Source: Novosphingobium sp. (lineage in GTDB: Bacteria > Pseudomonadota > Alphaproteobacteria > Sphingomonadales > Sphingomonadaceae). Taken from it: a stretch of 64,000 nucleotides of DNA. Below are positions 17,854-27,998 of this stretch, piece after piece (positions within the stretch are counted from its first letter, which is position 1; each line of letters begins with the position of its first letter). The stretch lies in NCBI RefSeq assembly GCF_030699305.1, contig NZ_JAUYNB010000013.1, forward strand, positions 186,001-250,000, in the 5' to 3' direction. The translations under genes and the position numbers were made by a program. Below the pieces are notes generated by a model. That model did not search any database. It was not told the DNA's origin and saw only the letters and a program-made list of their open reading frames with translations.

Positions 17854-19977
17854 GTGAATGATCTTGTCACGATCGCGATAGTCTTGGGACTATTGGCCGT
17901 GGTCTACGGCTTTGTAACCAGTCGGCAGGTGCTAGGGGCACCGGCCGGCAATGAGAAGATGCAGGAAATTGCCGAAGCGATCCAGGAAGGCGCACAAGCC
18001 TACCTGAGCCGCCAATATACCGCCATCGGGATTGTCGGTGTGGTCGTGGCGGCGCTGGTGGCCTATTTCCTTGGCCTGGTATCCGCATCCGGCTTCATCA
18101 TCGGCGCGGTCCTTTCGGGCGTGGCCGGTTTTGTCGGCATGAACATCTCGGTCCGCGCGAACGTCCGCACGGCTGCTGCCGCGCAGACCGGGTTGCAGGC
18201 CGGCCTGACATTGGCGTTCCGCGCTGGTGCGATCACCGGGATGCTGGTGGCCGGTCTGGCACTGCTCTCGATTGCGGTGTTCTACTGGTATCTGACCGCG
18301 ATCATGGGCAAGACCGTGGGCGGCGTTGACCGCACCGTGGTCAACGGTCTGGTCGCGCTGGCCTTCGGTGCGTCGCTGATCTCGATCTTCGCGCGCCTGG
18401 GCGGCGGGATCTTCACCAAAGCTGCCGACGTCGGCGCCGATCTGGTCGGCAAGGTCGAGGCAGGTATTCCGGAAGACGATCCACGTAACCCGGCCGTGAT
18501 CGCCGACAACGTGGGCGACAACGTGGGCGACTGTGCCGGCATGGCGGCCGACTTGTTCGAAACCTATGTCGTGACCGTGGGCGCGACGATGGTGCTGACC
18601 GCGCTGCTGCTCAAGGGCATCGGCGGGGAACAACTCCAGGCGCTGATGGCGCTGCCGCTGCTGATCGGCGGCGTCTGCATCGTCACCAGCATCATCGGCA
18701 CCTACTTCGTGAAGCTGGGCAAATCGAACAACATCATGGGGGCCATGTACAAGGGCTTCCTGGTCACTGCCGTTCTTTCAGTCGGCGCGATCTGGTGGGC
18801 AATTTCCTATGCCCTGGGCGGCATGGAAACCGCGATGTCGTACACGGTGCTGGGTGATACGGTGAACTTCACCGGACGCACGCTGTTCTATTGCTCGCTG
18901 CTCGGCCTGATCATCACCGGGCTGATCATCTGGATCACCGAATACTACACCGGCACGAACTATCGGCCGGTGCGCTCGATCGCGAAGTCGTCGGAAACCG
19001 GGCACGGCACCAACGTGATCCAGGGTCTGGCAATCAGCCTTGAATCGACCGCGCTGCCGACGCTGGTGATCTGTGCGGGCATCATCATTGCCCACCAGCT
19101 CGCCGGACTGATCGGGATTGCCTATGCCGCAACCGCAATGCTGGCGCTCGCCGGGATGGTCGTGGCGCTCGACGCGTATGGTCCGGTTACCGACAATGCC
19201 GGTGGCATTGCCGAAATGGCCGGCCTTGACGATTCGGTCCGTGAAAAGACCGACGCGCTCGACGCGGTGGGCAACACCACCAAGGCTGTGACCAAGGGCT
19301 ATGCAATCGGCTCGGCGGGGCTTGCCGCGCTGGTGCTGTTCGCGGCCTACACGGCTGACCTCCGGGAGTTCTTCCCGGACCTTGAGGTCAGCTTCAGCCT
19401 TGAAAACCCCTATGTCATCGTTGGCCTGCTGCTTGGCGCACTGCTCCCGTATCTGTTCGGTGCGATGGGCATGACCGCCGTGGGGCGTGCAGCTGGTGAC
19501 GTGGTGCTTGATGTGCGCAACCAGTTCCGGGAAAATCCGGGTATCATGGCTGGCACCAGCCGTCCGGACTATGCCCGCACGGTTGACCTGGTCACGAAGG
19601 CGGCGATCAAGGAAATGATCATCCCGTCGCTGCTGCCGGTGCTTGCGCCGATCGTGGTCTACTTCGTGATCGCCGGGGTAGCCGGTGAAGCCAATGGCTT
19701 TGCCGCACTGGGGGCGTTGCTGCTGGGCGTGATCGTGGGCGGCTTGTTCGTCGCCATCTCGATGACGTCGGGCGGCGGAGCCTGGGACAACGCCAAGAAG
19801 TATATCGAAGACGGCCATCACGGCGGCAAGGGCAGCGAAGCCCACAAGGCCGCGGTGACCGGTGACACGGTCGGCGATCCTTACAAGGATACCGCCGGTC
19901 CGGCCGTCAACCCGATGATCAAGATCACCAACATCGTCGCGCTGCTGCTGCTCGCGGCGCTGGCCGGGGCACACTGA
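17854..19977 (+). CDS. hppA: Membrane-bound H+-translocating pyrophosphatase, K+-independent type
   Basis: Pumps protons across the inner membrane using pyrophosphate. The 707-residue protein has about 16 membrane segments. The substrate-binding motif DVGADLVGK is at 192-200, followed by the acidic run with DDPRNP and DNVGDNVGD. In GNTTKA the lysine at about residue 477 is the residue that marks K+-independent enzymes (K+-dependent ones have alanine). The start is GTG at 17854 with GGGGGAG six bases upstream; an ATG ten codons earlier lacks one. A terminator follows the stop. Confidence 0.95.
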   Translation: MNDLVTIAIVLGLLAVVYGFVTSRQVLGAPAGNEKMQEIAEAIQEGAQAYLSRQYTAIGIVGVVVAALVAYFLGLVSASGFIIGAVLSGVAGFVGMNISVRANVRTAAAAQTGLQAGLTLAFRAGAITGMLVAGLALLSIAVFYWYLTAIMGKTVGGVDRTVVNGLVALAFGASLISIFARLGGGIFTKAADVGADLVGKVEAGIPEDDPRNPAVIADNVGDNVGDCAGMAADLFETYVVTVGATMVLTALLLKGIGGEQLQALMALPLLIGGVCIVTSIIGTYFVKLGKSNNIMGAMYKGFLVTAVLSVGAIWWAISYALGGMETAMSYTVLGDTVNFTGRTLFYCSLLGLIITGLIIWITEYYTGTNYRPVRSIAKSSETGHGTNVIQGLAISLESTALPTLVICAGIIIAHQLAGLIGIAYAATAMLALAGMVVALDAYGPVTDNAGGIAEMAGLDDSVREKTDALDAVGNTTKAVTKGYAIGSAGLAALVLFAAYTADLREFFPDLEVSFSLENPYVIVGLLLGALLPYLFGAMGMTAVGRAAGDVVLDVRNQFRENPGIMAGTSRPDYARTVDLVTKAAIKEMIIPSLLPVLAPIVVYFVIAGVAGEANGFAALGALLLGVIVGGLFVAISMTSGGGAWDNAKKYIEDGHHGGKGSEAHKAAVTGDTVGDPYKDTAGPAVNPMIKITNIVALLLLAALAGAH

Positions 19978-20003
19978 CCCCAGCCTGACACTGCGGTGAC
20001 AGC

Positions 20004-20036
20004 AAACCCCGTCCGGAGCGATCCGGGCGGGGTTTT
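20004..20036 (+). terminator. Rho-independent terminator after hppA
   Basis: Stem AAACCCCGTCCGG / CCGGGCGGGGTTT (one mismatch), six-base loop, ending in TTTT. It lies 27 bases after the hppA stop. Confidence 0.85.
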
Positions 20037-20142
20037 GCTTTGCGGGCAAATGGTTGCCCCCCATTGCGTCAACCGGGTCTTGCGGTAATCTGCCGGGCAT
20101 TGAACCGCCACGTTCGCCGTGGCCGATGGAAGGAAGCATATT

Positions 20143-22224
20143 GTGAAGCTCAAGACTTCGTTGCTCGCCAGCAGCCTGGCCGCACTGGGCCTGGCACTTG
20201 CCGCCCCGGCACTGGCGCAGACCACGCCGGGCGAACCGGTCGCAGCCAAAGTGCCAATGGCCACACTGGCCGAATTGCCTGCGATGTCCACGCTGCGCCT
20301 GTCGCCCGACGGAACGAAGGCCGCGGTCACGCTGGGTGGCGGGAATGATTATGCTTATGCCGTCCTCGATCTGGTCAATGGCGGCAAGCCCAAGGTGTTC
20401 GCGACGGCCGAAACCTACAAGGAAGCCGGCCAGCGCTCGGTCCAGTCCTATCGCTGGGCAACGAACCGGCATCTGCTGATCACGCTGGGTTCGCGGGAAA
20501 ACATTCAGGGCCAGCGCATCGATCTGCGCCGGATCGCGTCGTATGACGTCGAAACCGGTGCGGTCGTCCCGATTGCCTGGCGCGATTCGACCGGGGATGC
20601 CGGGTCAGTGCTGCATATCGACAAGGAAAATGGCCGTCTCCTGCTGGCCCGGCAGGTCGATACCGGCAACACCGAACTGATGTTCCGTTATCGCGTGGAG
20701 TGGGTCGATATCGCCACTGGCAAGACGCTGAGCATCGTTCAGCAGCCAAACCCGGTGGTCGGCGGCTGGGCTGCCGATGGCAAAGGCGTAGTCCGCTGGG
20801 GCGGCGCATCGGACCGCGATTCAGGCGAGCAACGCTCGCTTTACCGCTCCAAAGCGGGCGATCCGATCACCACGGTGCAAAAGGTAGTCGACACCAATTT
20901 CACCGGATCAGGAATCGATCCGATCGTGTTCCTGGACGAACCGGACATGGCGATCGTAGCCAGCAACCACGAAGGCTACACCGCCATCTACAAGGCCAAC
21001 CTCAAGACGATGACCATCGTCGGCAAGGTCTTCTCTGCCCCGGATGGGTATGACGCCTCCTCCGCCATTGCGAACGAGCGCGAGAACGGAATCATCGGGT
21101 TCACTTACACCACCGATCGCCCCCGCCAGAAGTTTGTCGACGCCAAACTGAAGGCAGTCCAGGGTTTCCTTGAGGAAAGCTTCGGCGAAGGCAACGCCAC
21201 CATCGTTTCCACCAACGACGGCGATACCAAACTGATTGTCTCGCTTGCACGGCCCGACCAGTTGAACTCCTATTATCTCTACGATGTGCCGACCGGCCAG
21301 ATGCAATTGATCGGGCATGAGAATGCACAGATCAAGGACGGGCGGATGAACCCGGTCGAGGCGATCCGCTACAAGGCCAGCGACGGGCTGGAAATCGAGG
21401 CTGTGGTAACCCGTCCGCGCCTGCGCGCGGGTCAAGGCAAGCTACCGGTCGTGGTACTCACTCACGGCGGCCCGTATGGCGTGCGCGACAACGCCGAATA
21501 CGATCAATGGGCGCAGTCCATCGCCGAACAGGGCTATGTCGTGATCCAGCCGAACTATCGCGGTTCGGGCGGTTACGGCACCGAGTTCGTCAAGAAAGGC
21601 CGCCAGGACGGGTTCGGCACCCGGATGCAGGACGACCTCAACGATGTGATCGACCATCTGGCCGCCAAGGGTGAGATCGACCCGAACCGCGCCTGCATGA
21701 TGGGCTGGTCATACGGCGGTTATGCCTCCGCCCGTGCCGCCCAGCGCGATCCGCAGCGCTGGAAGTGCACGGTCGCAGGAGCCGGCGTCTATGATCTGCC
21801 GATGATGCGCGATTACGACAAGGCCTACCTCGGCTCATTCGGCGCGAACTATCTGGCCAAGGGGGCCAACTCGCTCGGCGATGTGTCACCGGCTTTGCAG
21901 ACCCGGACCAAATGGTCGCCAATCCTCGTCGTCCACGGCGTGCGCGATCCGCGCGTGCCGATTGCCCAGGGCCGGACGCTGGCATCGCGGTTGCGCTCAT
22001 CGGGCAAACAGGAGGGCGTTGAATTCGCCTATATCGAACAGCCGAAAAATGGCCACTACGGCAACTTCTTCACCAAGGAGGAGCGGCTGGAATGGCTGGG
22101 CGGCGCGGCGGCGTGGATGGACCGGTTCAACCCGGCCTACATCCCCGGCGATGCCGATTTCGCCAAAAAGCCCGCAGCTGACCCCGCCGTAACCACGATG
22201 GCCCAGCGGCTGTTCACCCGGTAG
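20143..22224 (+). CDS. Exported S9 family peptidase (dipeptidyl/acylaminoacyl-peptidase type)
   Basis: A 693-residue protein with a signal peptide (about residues 1-26 ending ALAQ), a beta-propeller-like middle and a C-terminal alpha/beta-hydrolase domain. The nucleophile is Ser523 in GWSYGGYA; the Asp (HGVRDPRVP) and His (KNGHYGN) follow. It likely cleaves peptides or acyl-peptides in the periplasm. The start is GTG at 20143 with AAGGAAG seven bases upstream; it gives the signal peptide directly. Confidence 0.9.
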   Translation: MKLKTSLLASSLAALGLALAAPALAQTTPGEPVAAKVPMATLAELPAMSTLRLSPDGTKAAVTLGGGNDYAYAVLDLVNGGKPKVFATAETYKEAGQRSVQSYRWATNRHLLITLGSRENIQGQRIDLRRIASYDVETGAVVPIAWRDSTGDAGSVLHIDKENGRLLLARQVDTGNTELMFRYRVEWVDIATGKTLSIVQQPNPVVGGWAADGKGVVRWGGASDRDSGEQRSLYRSKAGDPITTVQKVVDTNFTGSGIDPIVFLDEPDMAIVASNHEGYTAIYKANLKTMTIVGKVFSAPDGYDASSAIANERENGIIGFTYTTDRPRQKFVDAKLKAVQGFLEESFGEGNATIVSTNDGDTKLIVSLARPDQLNSYYLYDVPTGQMQLIGHENAQIKDGRMNPVEAIRYKASDGLEIEAVVTRPRLRAGQGKLPVVVLTHGGPYGVRDNAEYDQWAQSIAEQGYVVIQPNYRGSGGYGTEFVKKGRQDGFGTRMQDDLNDVIDHLAAKGEIDPNRACMMGWSYGGYASARAAQRDPQRWKCTVAGAGVYDLPMMRDYDKAYLGSFGANYLAKGANSLGDVSPALQTRTKWSPILVVHGVRDPRVPIAQGRTLASRLRSSGKQEGVEFAYIEQPKNGHYGNFFTKEERLEWLGGAAAWMDRFNPAYIPGDADFAKKPAADPAVTTMAQRLFTR

Positions 22225-22306
22225 GTTCCTGCGCGTTAGCCATTCCTTGGCATTTCAACGTTAAACCCCCCTTGCGGCGGCGCTGGTTCCGCCGCTGCAA
22301 GGGGTA

Positions 22307-23488
22307 ATGATCGTGGCAACGCAGGCCTTGCGCGCACCGCTGGCCGAACCGCAGCAGGAAGCCGCGGCGATACCCTTGCCTGCGCCGATCATGCGGACTG
22401 CCAGCTGGTCCAGCTTCGATGCCCCCGATGCCCGCGCAGCCTGGGACAAGCTCGCCCAGCGAGCGAGCGAGCCGAACCCGTTTTTCGAAAGCTGGTATCT
22501 GCTTCCTGCCCTGCGCACGCAGGATCCCGACCAGTCCGTAACCCTGCTGTGCGCCGAACAGAACGGCGCGCTGATCGGGTTGCTGCCAATCCGGCTTGAG
22601 CGGCGCTATTACCAGCGCCCGGTCCCGCACCTCGCCAGCTGGCACCATCCCAACTGTTTCCTGGGCGCACCGCTGGTGGCCGCCGGGCAGGAGCGGCCGT
22701 TCTGGCAGGCGCTGCTGGAATGGGCGGACCGCAACCCTGGCTCCGGACTGTTCCTGCACCTGCCCCAACTGCCGCTGGCCGGGCCGCTCTATGCGGCCCT
22801 GATCGATGAACTGCGAGCGCAAGGCCGCTTTGCCGCACTGGTTCACCGCGAGGACCGCGCGATGCTTGCGTCGGACCTGTCGGCCGACGCTTATCTCGAA
22901 GCGGCGCTATCCGGCAAAAAGCGCAAGGAACTGCGCCGCCAGTTCGCCCGCCTGTCCGAACTGGGCGACATCCAGTTCGAACGCCGCACCGATGCCGCCG
23001 GACTGGAGCGCTGGGTCGATGACTTTCTGGCGCTGGAGCATTCCGGCTGGAAGGGCGCCGCAGGCTCCGCACTTGCTTCGCACCACGCCACCACCCTGCT
23101 GTTCCGAGAGGGGCTGGCCGGGGCCGCCGCGCATGGCCGGCTTGAGCGGTTGACCTTGACGCTGGACGGCGAGCCGATTGCGATGCTGGCCAGTTTCCTT
23201 ACCCCGCCCGGCGCATTCAGTTACAAGACCGCGTTCGACGAACGGTTCTCCCGCTTTTCCCCCGGCGTCCTGCTCCAGCGCGAAAACCTCGCCATGCTGG
23301 ATCACCCCGCAGTTCGCTGGACCGATAGTTGCGCCGCGGCCGATCATCCGATGATCGACCACATCTGGCGCGAACGCCGCGCCATCGGCCGCGTTTCCAT
23401 TGCCATCGGCGGCCCGCTGCGCCGCTTCGCCTTCCGTCTCATCGCCAAGGCCGAACTCGGCCGCAATCCTGCTGGACTAACGCCATGA
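22307..23488 (+). CDS. GNAT/FemAB-type acyltransferase (CelD/BcsL-like)
   Basis: A 393-residue protein with an acetyltransferase domain of the BioF2-like/FemAB class, seen in the middle (KKRKELRRQFARLSELG at 203-219, then a conserved HSGWKG...SALASHHAT stretch, and the LDGEPIAMLASFL strand). Such proteins are linked to cell-envelope or polysaccharide acylation, but the substrate here is not known. It overlaps the cupin-like gene downstream as ATGA, so the two are coupled. Confidence 0.8.
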   Translation: MIVATQALRAPLAEPQQEAAAIPLPAPIMRTASWSSFDAPDARAAWDKLAQRASEPNPFFESWYLLPALRTQDPDQSVTLLCAEQNGALIGLLPIRLERRYYQRPVPHLASWHHPNCFLGAPLVAAGQERPFWQALLEWADRNPGSGLFLHLPQLPLAGPLYAALIDELRAQGRFAALVHREDRAMLASDLSADAYLEAALSGKKRKELRRQFARLSELGDIQFERRTDAAGLERWVDDFLALEHSGWKGAAGSALASHHATTLLFREGLAGAAAHGRLERLTLTLDGEPIAMLASFLTPPGAFSYKTAFDERFSRFSPGVLLQRENLAMLDHPAVRWTDSCAAADHPMIDHIWRERRAIGRVSIAIGGPLRRFAFRLIAKAELGRNPAGLTP

Positions 23489-24324
23489 CTGTGTTTTCCC
23501 CCGACGACCGCGCAACCTTTGCCGCAAACTATCCCGAAGCCCCGCACAAGCTGACGCACCGATTGGGCCTGCATCCGTTGCTGGAACTGGATGCGCTGGC
23601 CCGTCTGGCCGAGGCGCTTCCTGAAACATCGATTGAATACAACAAGGCCGACTTGCCGCTGGGGATCGATGGCAAGCCCGCCCCGACCGGCATTCCGATC
23701 GGCGAAACGATCCGCCGGATCGAGCAGACCGGCAGCTGGGCCGCGCTCAAGAACATTGAGCAAGTGCCGGAATATGCGGCGCTGCTGGCCGAGTTGCTGG
23801 CCGAAATTCGCCCGGAGATCGAGGCCAGGACCGGGCGGATGCTCAAGACCCAGGCGTTTGTCTTCATCACCTCTCCCGGCGGGGTGACGCCGTATCATTT
23901 CGATCCGGAACACAACATCCTGCTTCAGATCCGGGGCAGCAAGGTGATGACCCAGTTCCCGGCCGGGGATGCGAACTATGCCCCGGATGAGGTCCATGAA
24001 ACCTATCACACCGGCGGCGGGCGCGAGCTGGTCTGGCGGGACGATCTGGCTGCGGGTGGGCGCGAATTCGCCCTGTCCTCTGGCGAGGCACTGTTTGTGC
24101 CGGTGATGGCCCCGCATTTCGTGCGCAACGGCGCTGAACCGTCCGTCTCGCTCTCGATCACCTGGCGTTCCGAATGGAGCTTTGCCGAGGCGGATGCGCG
24201 GGCGTTCAATTCCGTGCTGCGCCGGATCGGGCTGCGGCCGCGCAGCACCGGGCGCTGGCCGCACGACAACCGCGCCAAGGCGCTGGGCTGGCGAGTGATC
24301 CGCAAGCTGCGCGGGCAGGCCTGA
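23485..24324 (+). CDS. Cupin/JmjC-fold protein, probable Fe(II)/2-oxoglutarate-type oxygenase
   Basis: A 279-residue protein. The metal-binding set His138, Asp140 (PYHFDPEHN) and distal His211 (MAPHFVRNG) matches the HxD...H facial triad of the JmjC/cupin-like fold. Homologues are often annotated as transcription factors, but the intact triad argues for an oxygenase. The start at 23485 overlaps the GNAT stop. The GNAT-cupin pairing suggests both modify one substrate; which is unknown. Confidence 0.75.
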   Translation: MTVFSPDDRATFAANYPEAPHKLTHRLGLHPLLELDALARLAEALPETSIEYNKADLPLGIDGKPAPTGIPIGETIRRIEQTGSWAALKNIEQVPEYAALLAELLAEIRPEIEARTGRMLKTQAFVFITSPGGVTPYHFDPEHNILLQIRGSKVMTQFPAGDANYAPDEVHETYHTGGGRELVWRDDLAAGGREFALSSGEALFVPVMAPHFVRNGAEPSVSLSITWRSEWSFAEADARAFNSVLRRIGLRPRSTGRWPHDNRAKALGWRVIRKLRGQA

Positions 24325-24366
24325 CCGGCACAAGGTTGACGGCCACCGCCCTGCACCGCAAAGGGC

Positions 24367-25263
24367 ATGGCGATGGAACAAGCACAACCCACCCCCGAAG
24401 AACTGGTCCGCTGGCTGGTCAAGCTGCTCGACGTGAAACCGGGCGAGGATGGCCACTTTGCCGGTCGGCGCAAGTGGGGCGGCGTGGGCCGCGTATTTGG
24501 CGGGCAAGTGATTGCCCAGGCGCTTGCCTCCGCCGAACGGACCGTGCCGGATGACCGCCCGGTCCATTCGCTCCACGCCTATTTCCTGCGCGGCGGGAAC
24601 GAGGACCACGAGATCGATTTCAAGGTCGAGCGCGACCTCGATGGTGGCAGCTTTTCAAACCGCCGGGTCGTCGCCAGCCAGCAGGACAAGCCGATCCTCA
24701 ACCTGGTCGCCTCGTTCCATCGGCGCGAACCGGGGGTTCACCATCAGGACGCCATGCCCGACGTGCCGCGCCCCGACGATCTGCCGAGCGAGGCCGACCT
24801 GCGGCGCGAATTCCTGCATCTCGTGCCCGAAGACAGGCGCGCGCAAATGATCGCCCCGCGTCCGATCGAGCAGCGCCCGGTCGAAAAGCGGCACTGGATG
24901 GGAGCCGAACCAAGCCCGCCGCTCAGCCATACCTGGTTCCGCGCCTGCGCCCGCCTGCCGGACGATCCGAAGATCCACCGCGCGGTACTGGCCTATGCCA
25001 GCGATATGTCCCTGCTGGGTACCTGCACCCTGCCCCACGGCATGTCATGGACCGTGGGCAACGTGATGGGCGTCAGCCTGGACCACGCCGTGTGGTTTCA
25101 TGACGATTTCCGCGCCGACGAATGGCTGCTCTACGCCACCGATAGCCCTTGGGCCGGCGGCGCACGCGGGATGAACCGTGGCCGCATTTATACGGCAGAT
25201 GGCCGCCTGGTCGCTGAAACAGCGCAGGAAGGCCTGATCCGCGAGATCAAGTCCAAAGTCTGA
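24367..25263 (+). CDS. tesB: Acyl-CoA thioesterase II
   Basis: Hydrolyses medium/long acyl-CoA to free acid and CoA. The 298-residue protein has two hot-dog domains: the first around GGQVIAQALASAERTV (45-60) and the second with YASDMSLLGT, which holds the catalytic Asp of TesB, followed by LDHAVWFHDDFR and the last SPWAGGARGMNRGRIYTADG. Two ATGs two codons apart (24367 and 24373) are possible starts. It follows the cupin-like gene by 42 bases. Confidence 0.93.
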   Translation: MAMEQAQPTPEELVRWLVKLLDVKPGEDGHFAGRRKWGGVGRVFGGQVIAQALASAERTVPDDRPVHSLHAYFLRGGNEDHEIDFKVERDLDGGSFSNRRVVASQQDKPILNLVASFHRREPGVHHQDAMPDVPRPDDLPSEADLRREFLHLVPEDRRAQMIAPRPIEQRPVEKRHWMGAEPSPPLSHTWFRACARLPDDPKIHRAVLAYASDMSLLGTCTLPHGMSWTVGNVMGVSLDHAVWFHDDFRADEWLLYATDSPWAGGARGMNRGRIYTADGRLVAETAQEGLIREIKSKV

Positions 25264-25269
25264 GCCACC

Positions 25270-27207
25270 TCACCCGCCGGGGTGGTAGAAATCATACACG
25301 GTCTGCGCCACTGCGGCGCTGACGCCAGGGGCGCATTGCAGGTCTTCCAATGCGGCGGCGCGGACTTTTCCGGCGGTACCGAAATGCAGCAAAAGCGCGC
25401 GTTTGCGGGCCGGTCCGATGCCTGGAATCTCGTCCAGTGGACTCGCGATGATCGCGCGGCTGCGCTTGTCGCGGTGCGCGCCAATGACGAAGCGGTGGAC
25501 CTCGTCGCGCAGGCGCTGGAGGTGGAACAGCAGCGGTGAGTTGACCGGCAGCGTCTTTTCGCGGCCATCGGCGAAGTGAAACACTTCGCGCCCTTCGCGC
25601 CCGTGGTTCGGCCCCTTGGCGATGGCGATGAGCGGCACATCCTCGATCCCAAGCTCCTCCAAGGTGTCCTTGACGGCACTCATCTGGCCCTTGCCGCCAT
25701 CGATCAGCACCAGATCAGGCCACTGCCCGCCGTCGCGGTCCGGATCCTCATCCTGCGCCCGCGCGAACCGCCGTCCCATCACCTCGCGCATCATCGCATA
25801 GTCATCACCGGCCGCTTCAGGCTGCTTGATGTTCCATTTGCGATACTGGCCCTTGATGAAGCCCTCTGCCCCCGCAACCACCATCGCCCCGACCGCGTTG
25901 GTGCCCTGGATATGACTGTTGTCGTAAACCTCGATCCGTTGTGGCGGTTCGGGTAGTTCCAAAAATTCGGCCAGTTCACGATTGAGCTTGGCCTTGCTGC
26001 CGCTTTCGGCCTGCCGCCGCTCCAGCGCCTCGACCGCGTTGCGTTCGGCCTGCGCCATCAGGCGGCGGCGATCGCCGCGTTGCGGCACCGATATTTCGAC
26101 TTTGCCGCCCGCCGCCACCGCCAGCGCCTCGGCCAGCAGATCACCCTCGGGCAGCTCGCGGTCGATCAGGATCGTGCGCGGCGGGGGCACTTCCTCATAG
26201 AACTGGGCAAGGAAGCTGGTCAGCACTTCGGCTTCGTCCAGCCCGTCGGTATGGCTGGGGAAGAACGCGCGGTGGCCCCAGTTCTGACCGCCACGAATGA
26301 AGAACGCCTGCACCCCGAACTGGCCGTTCGCCTGCGCAATGCCGAAGACGTCGGCATTGCCAACCCCCTCGGCATTGATCGCCTGGCTGCCCTGGATGAA
26401 CGTCGCGGCGCGCAGCCGGTCACGCAGCATCGCGGCGCGCTCGTAATCCAGCGCTGCGGCCGCGGCCTGCATCTGCGCTTCGATCTTTGTCTGCACGGCC
26501 GAGCTTTTGCCGCCGAGGAAGTCCTTCGCCTCGCCCACCAGTTCGGCATAAGCCGCAGGATCGATCCGGCCGACGCACGGCGCGCTGCACCGCTTTATCT
26601 GGTAGAGCAGGCACGGCCGGTCGCGCCGGCTGAAAAAGCTGTCGGTGCAGCTGCGCAGCAGGAACAGCTTTTGCAGCGCGTTGATCGTGGTGTTGACGCT
26701 GCCCGCGCTGGCGAAGGGGCCGTAATAGTTACCCTTCGCCTTGCGCGCGCCGCGATGCTTGGTGATCCGGGGAAAGTCATGCTCGGCCCGCAGCAGGATG
26801 AACGGGAAGCTTTTGTCATCACGCAGCAGCACGTTGTAGGGCGGGCGATAACGCTTGATCAGCTGCGCTTCGAGCAGCAGCGCCTCGGCCTCGGAATTGG
26901 TGGTGACGATTGTCATCGACCGCGTCTGGCTGACCATCCGCTTGATCCGCAGCGGCAGCCGGTCAACCTGGGTATAGTTCGTCACCCGGTTCTTCAGCGC
27001 CCGCGCCTTGCCGACATAGAGCACATCGCCGCGCGCATCGAGCATCCGGTAAACCCCCGGCTGCGGCTTCAACGTAGCCACCACTTCGCGGATCGCCGCC
27101 AGCCCCGCCGCAAGGTCCGGCTGACTACCGGTCATCGTGAAGGTTGCCTGCCCTTCGTTGAAGCGGTCACCACTTTGCCGGTCAGGAGGGGTCGGATTGC
27201 GGGGCAT
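25270..27207 (-). CDS. uvrC: Excinuclease ABC subunit UvrC
   Basis: Makes both incisions in nucleotide excision repair. Domains in order: GIY-YIG nuclease (PGVYRMLDARGDVLYVGKAR), the cysteine region CSAPC, the UVR coil around residues 200-235, the RNase-H-like C-terminal nuclease (EVYDNSHIQG, VLIDGGKGQ) and a C-terminal HhH pair (IPGIGPARKRALLLHFG). The start at 27207 (645 residues) is chosen by family resemblance (DRFNEGQATF follows); earlier in-frame ATGs at 27282 and 27300 would add residues unlike UvrC. Converges with tesB. Confidence 0.95.
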   Translation of the reverse strand: MPRNPTPPDRQSGDRFNEGQATFTMTGSQPDLAAGLAAIREVVATLKPQPGVYRMLDARGDVLYVGKARALKNRVTNYTQVDRLPLRIKRMVSQTRSMTIVTTNSEAEALLLEAQLIKRYRPPYNVLLRDDKSFPFILLRAEHDFPRITKHRGARKAKGNYYGPFASAGSVNTTINALQKLFLLRSCTDSFFSRRDRPCLLYQIKRCSAPCVGRIDPAAYAELVGEAKDFLGGKSSAVQTKIEAQMQAAAAALDYERAAMLRDRLRAATFIQGSQAINAEGVGNADVFGIAQANGQFGVQAFFIRGGQNWGHRAFFPSHTDGLDEAEVLTSFLAQFYEEVPPPRTILIDRELPEGDLLAEALAVAAGGKVEISVPQRGDRRRLMAQAERNAVEALERRQAESGSKAKLNRELAEFLELPEPPQRIEVYDNSHIQGTNAVGAMVVAGAEGFIKGQYRKWNIKQPEAAGDDYAMMREVMGRRFARAQDEDPDRDGGQWPDLVLIDGGKGQMSAVKDTLEELGIEDVPLIAIAKGPNHGREGREVFHFADGREKTLPVNSPLLFHLQRLRDEVHRFVIGAHRDKRSRAIIASPLDEIPGIGPARKRALLLHFGTAGKVRAAALEDLQCAPGVSAAVAQTVYDFYHPGG

Positions 27208-27356
27208 CAGCGCCAGATAAGCGTTCCCCGGCCAGCACGGAAGCAGGGAGTTGGGGCTATCCCCACCCGATTGGCGCGACATTGCGATCACGCCGGACAT
27301 AACACGGGCCGCGCATCAGGTGATACGCAGCCCGGTCCAGCTATTCTTGTTTGCGA

Positions 27357-27878
27357 CTAGAGCGCGCGCCCGTCGATATTGACGTTGCGGATCCGGCCAT
27401 CGCCATCGACCGTGCAACTGAACGACCCGCCGCCAGTCGCCCGGCCCTGCACGCGCCAGCCATCGCCTTCGCGCGCCACGCTATCGACGGTGTCAATCCG
27501 CGTGCTGCCGCGCGACACTTCATCGCGGCAGCGATTCACCGCGCTGTCGATCCCCGTGCCTTCGCGCCATTCAGGGCGATCGTCGGAGTTGTAATTGCCC
27601 GAATTGCCGCGCTGGTAATCATCCGCCGGATAGCGGTAATCCGGTTCGGCGCGGCGCTGGTCTTTCTTTGCTTTGGTCGATGCGCTGGCAATCGCCGCAA
27701 TCGCGCCGATGATCAGCACTCCGGCAAAAATATCGCCCGCGTCGACCCGGTCATGCTGGTAGTGCCGACCCCAGTTGCCACCGCCCCAGCGATCGCGCGC
27801 CTGTGCGGGGGTTGCCGCAATCGAAACAGTTGCCACAGCTGCCAGCACGGCAGCCACACGCGAAACCTTGCGTCCCAT
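27357..27878 (-). CDS. Exported protein with central membrane segment, paralogue A
   Basis: A 173-residue protein with a signal peptide (residues 1-29, ending TPAQA). After it comes a charged Gly/Trp/His stretch, then a short hydrophobic run (DAGDIFAGVLIIGAIAAIAS), an Asp/Tyr/Arg-rich middle, and a C-terminal domain with a Cys pair and a strand pair ending SCTVDGDGRIRNVNI. The next gene on the same strand has the same layout. GGAGGG lies eight bases before the ATG. Function unknown. Confidence 0.7.
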   Translation of the reverse strand: MGRKVSRVAAVLAAVATVSIAATPAQARDRWGGGNWGRHYQHDRVDAGDIFAGVLIIGAIAAIASASTKAKKDQRRAEPDYRYPADDYQRGNSGNYNSDDRPEWREGTGIDSAVNRCRDEVSRGSTRIDTVDSVAREGDGWRVQGRATGGGSFSCTVDGDGRIRNVNIDGRAL

Positions 27879-27950
27879 TTGCAAGACCCTCCGGCGGCGC
27901 CCCGACCCATGCCGGGGACTCGTAACCGCCACATTCTGTTGTCGCGCCTA

Positions 27951-27982
27951 GGCGGTCCAGGCTTTCAACTGCCTGAACCGCC
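27951..27982 (-). terminator. Hairpin between the two paralogous exported genes
   Basis: Arms GGCGGTCCAGGC / GCCTGAACCGCC (one mismatch) with an 8-base loop, 17 bases after the stop of the upstream paralogue on the minus strand. No T-run follows, so it may act as an RNA-stabilising or factor-dependent structure. Confidence 0.35.
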
Positions 27983-27998
27983 CATCGCGATCATCTTA

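Noticed and set aside
18778-20472. Minus-strand open frame of 564 codons opposite hppA
   Set aside because: Antisense to a clear hppA and spanning its terminator; His/Arg-rich composition typical of shadow frames.
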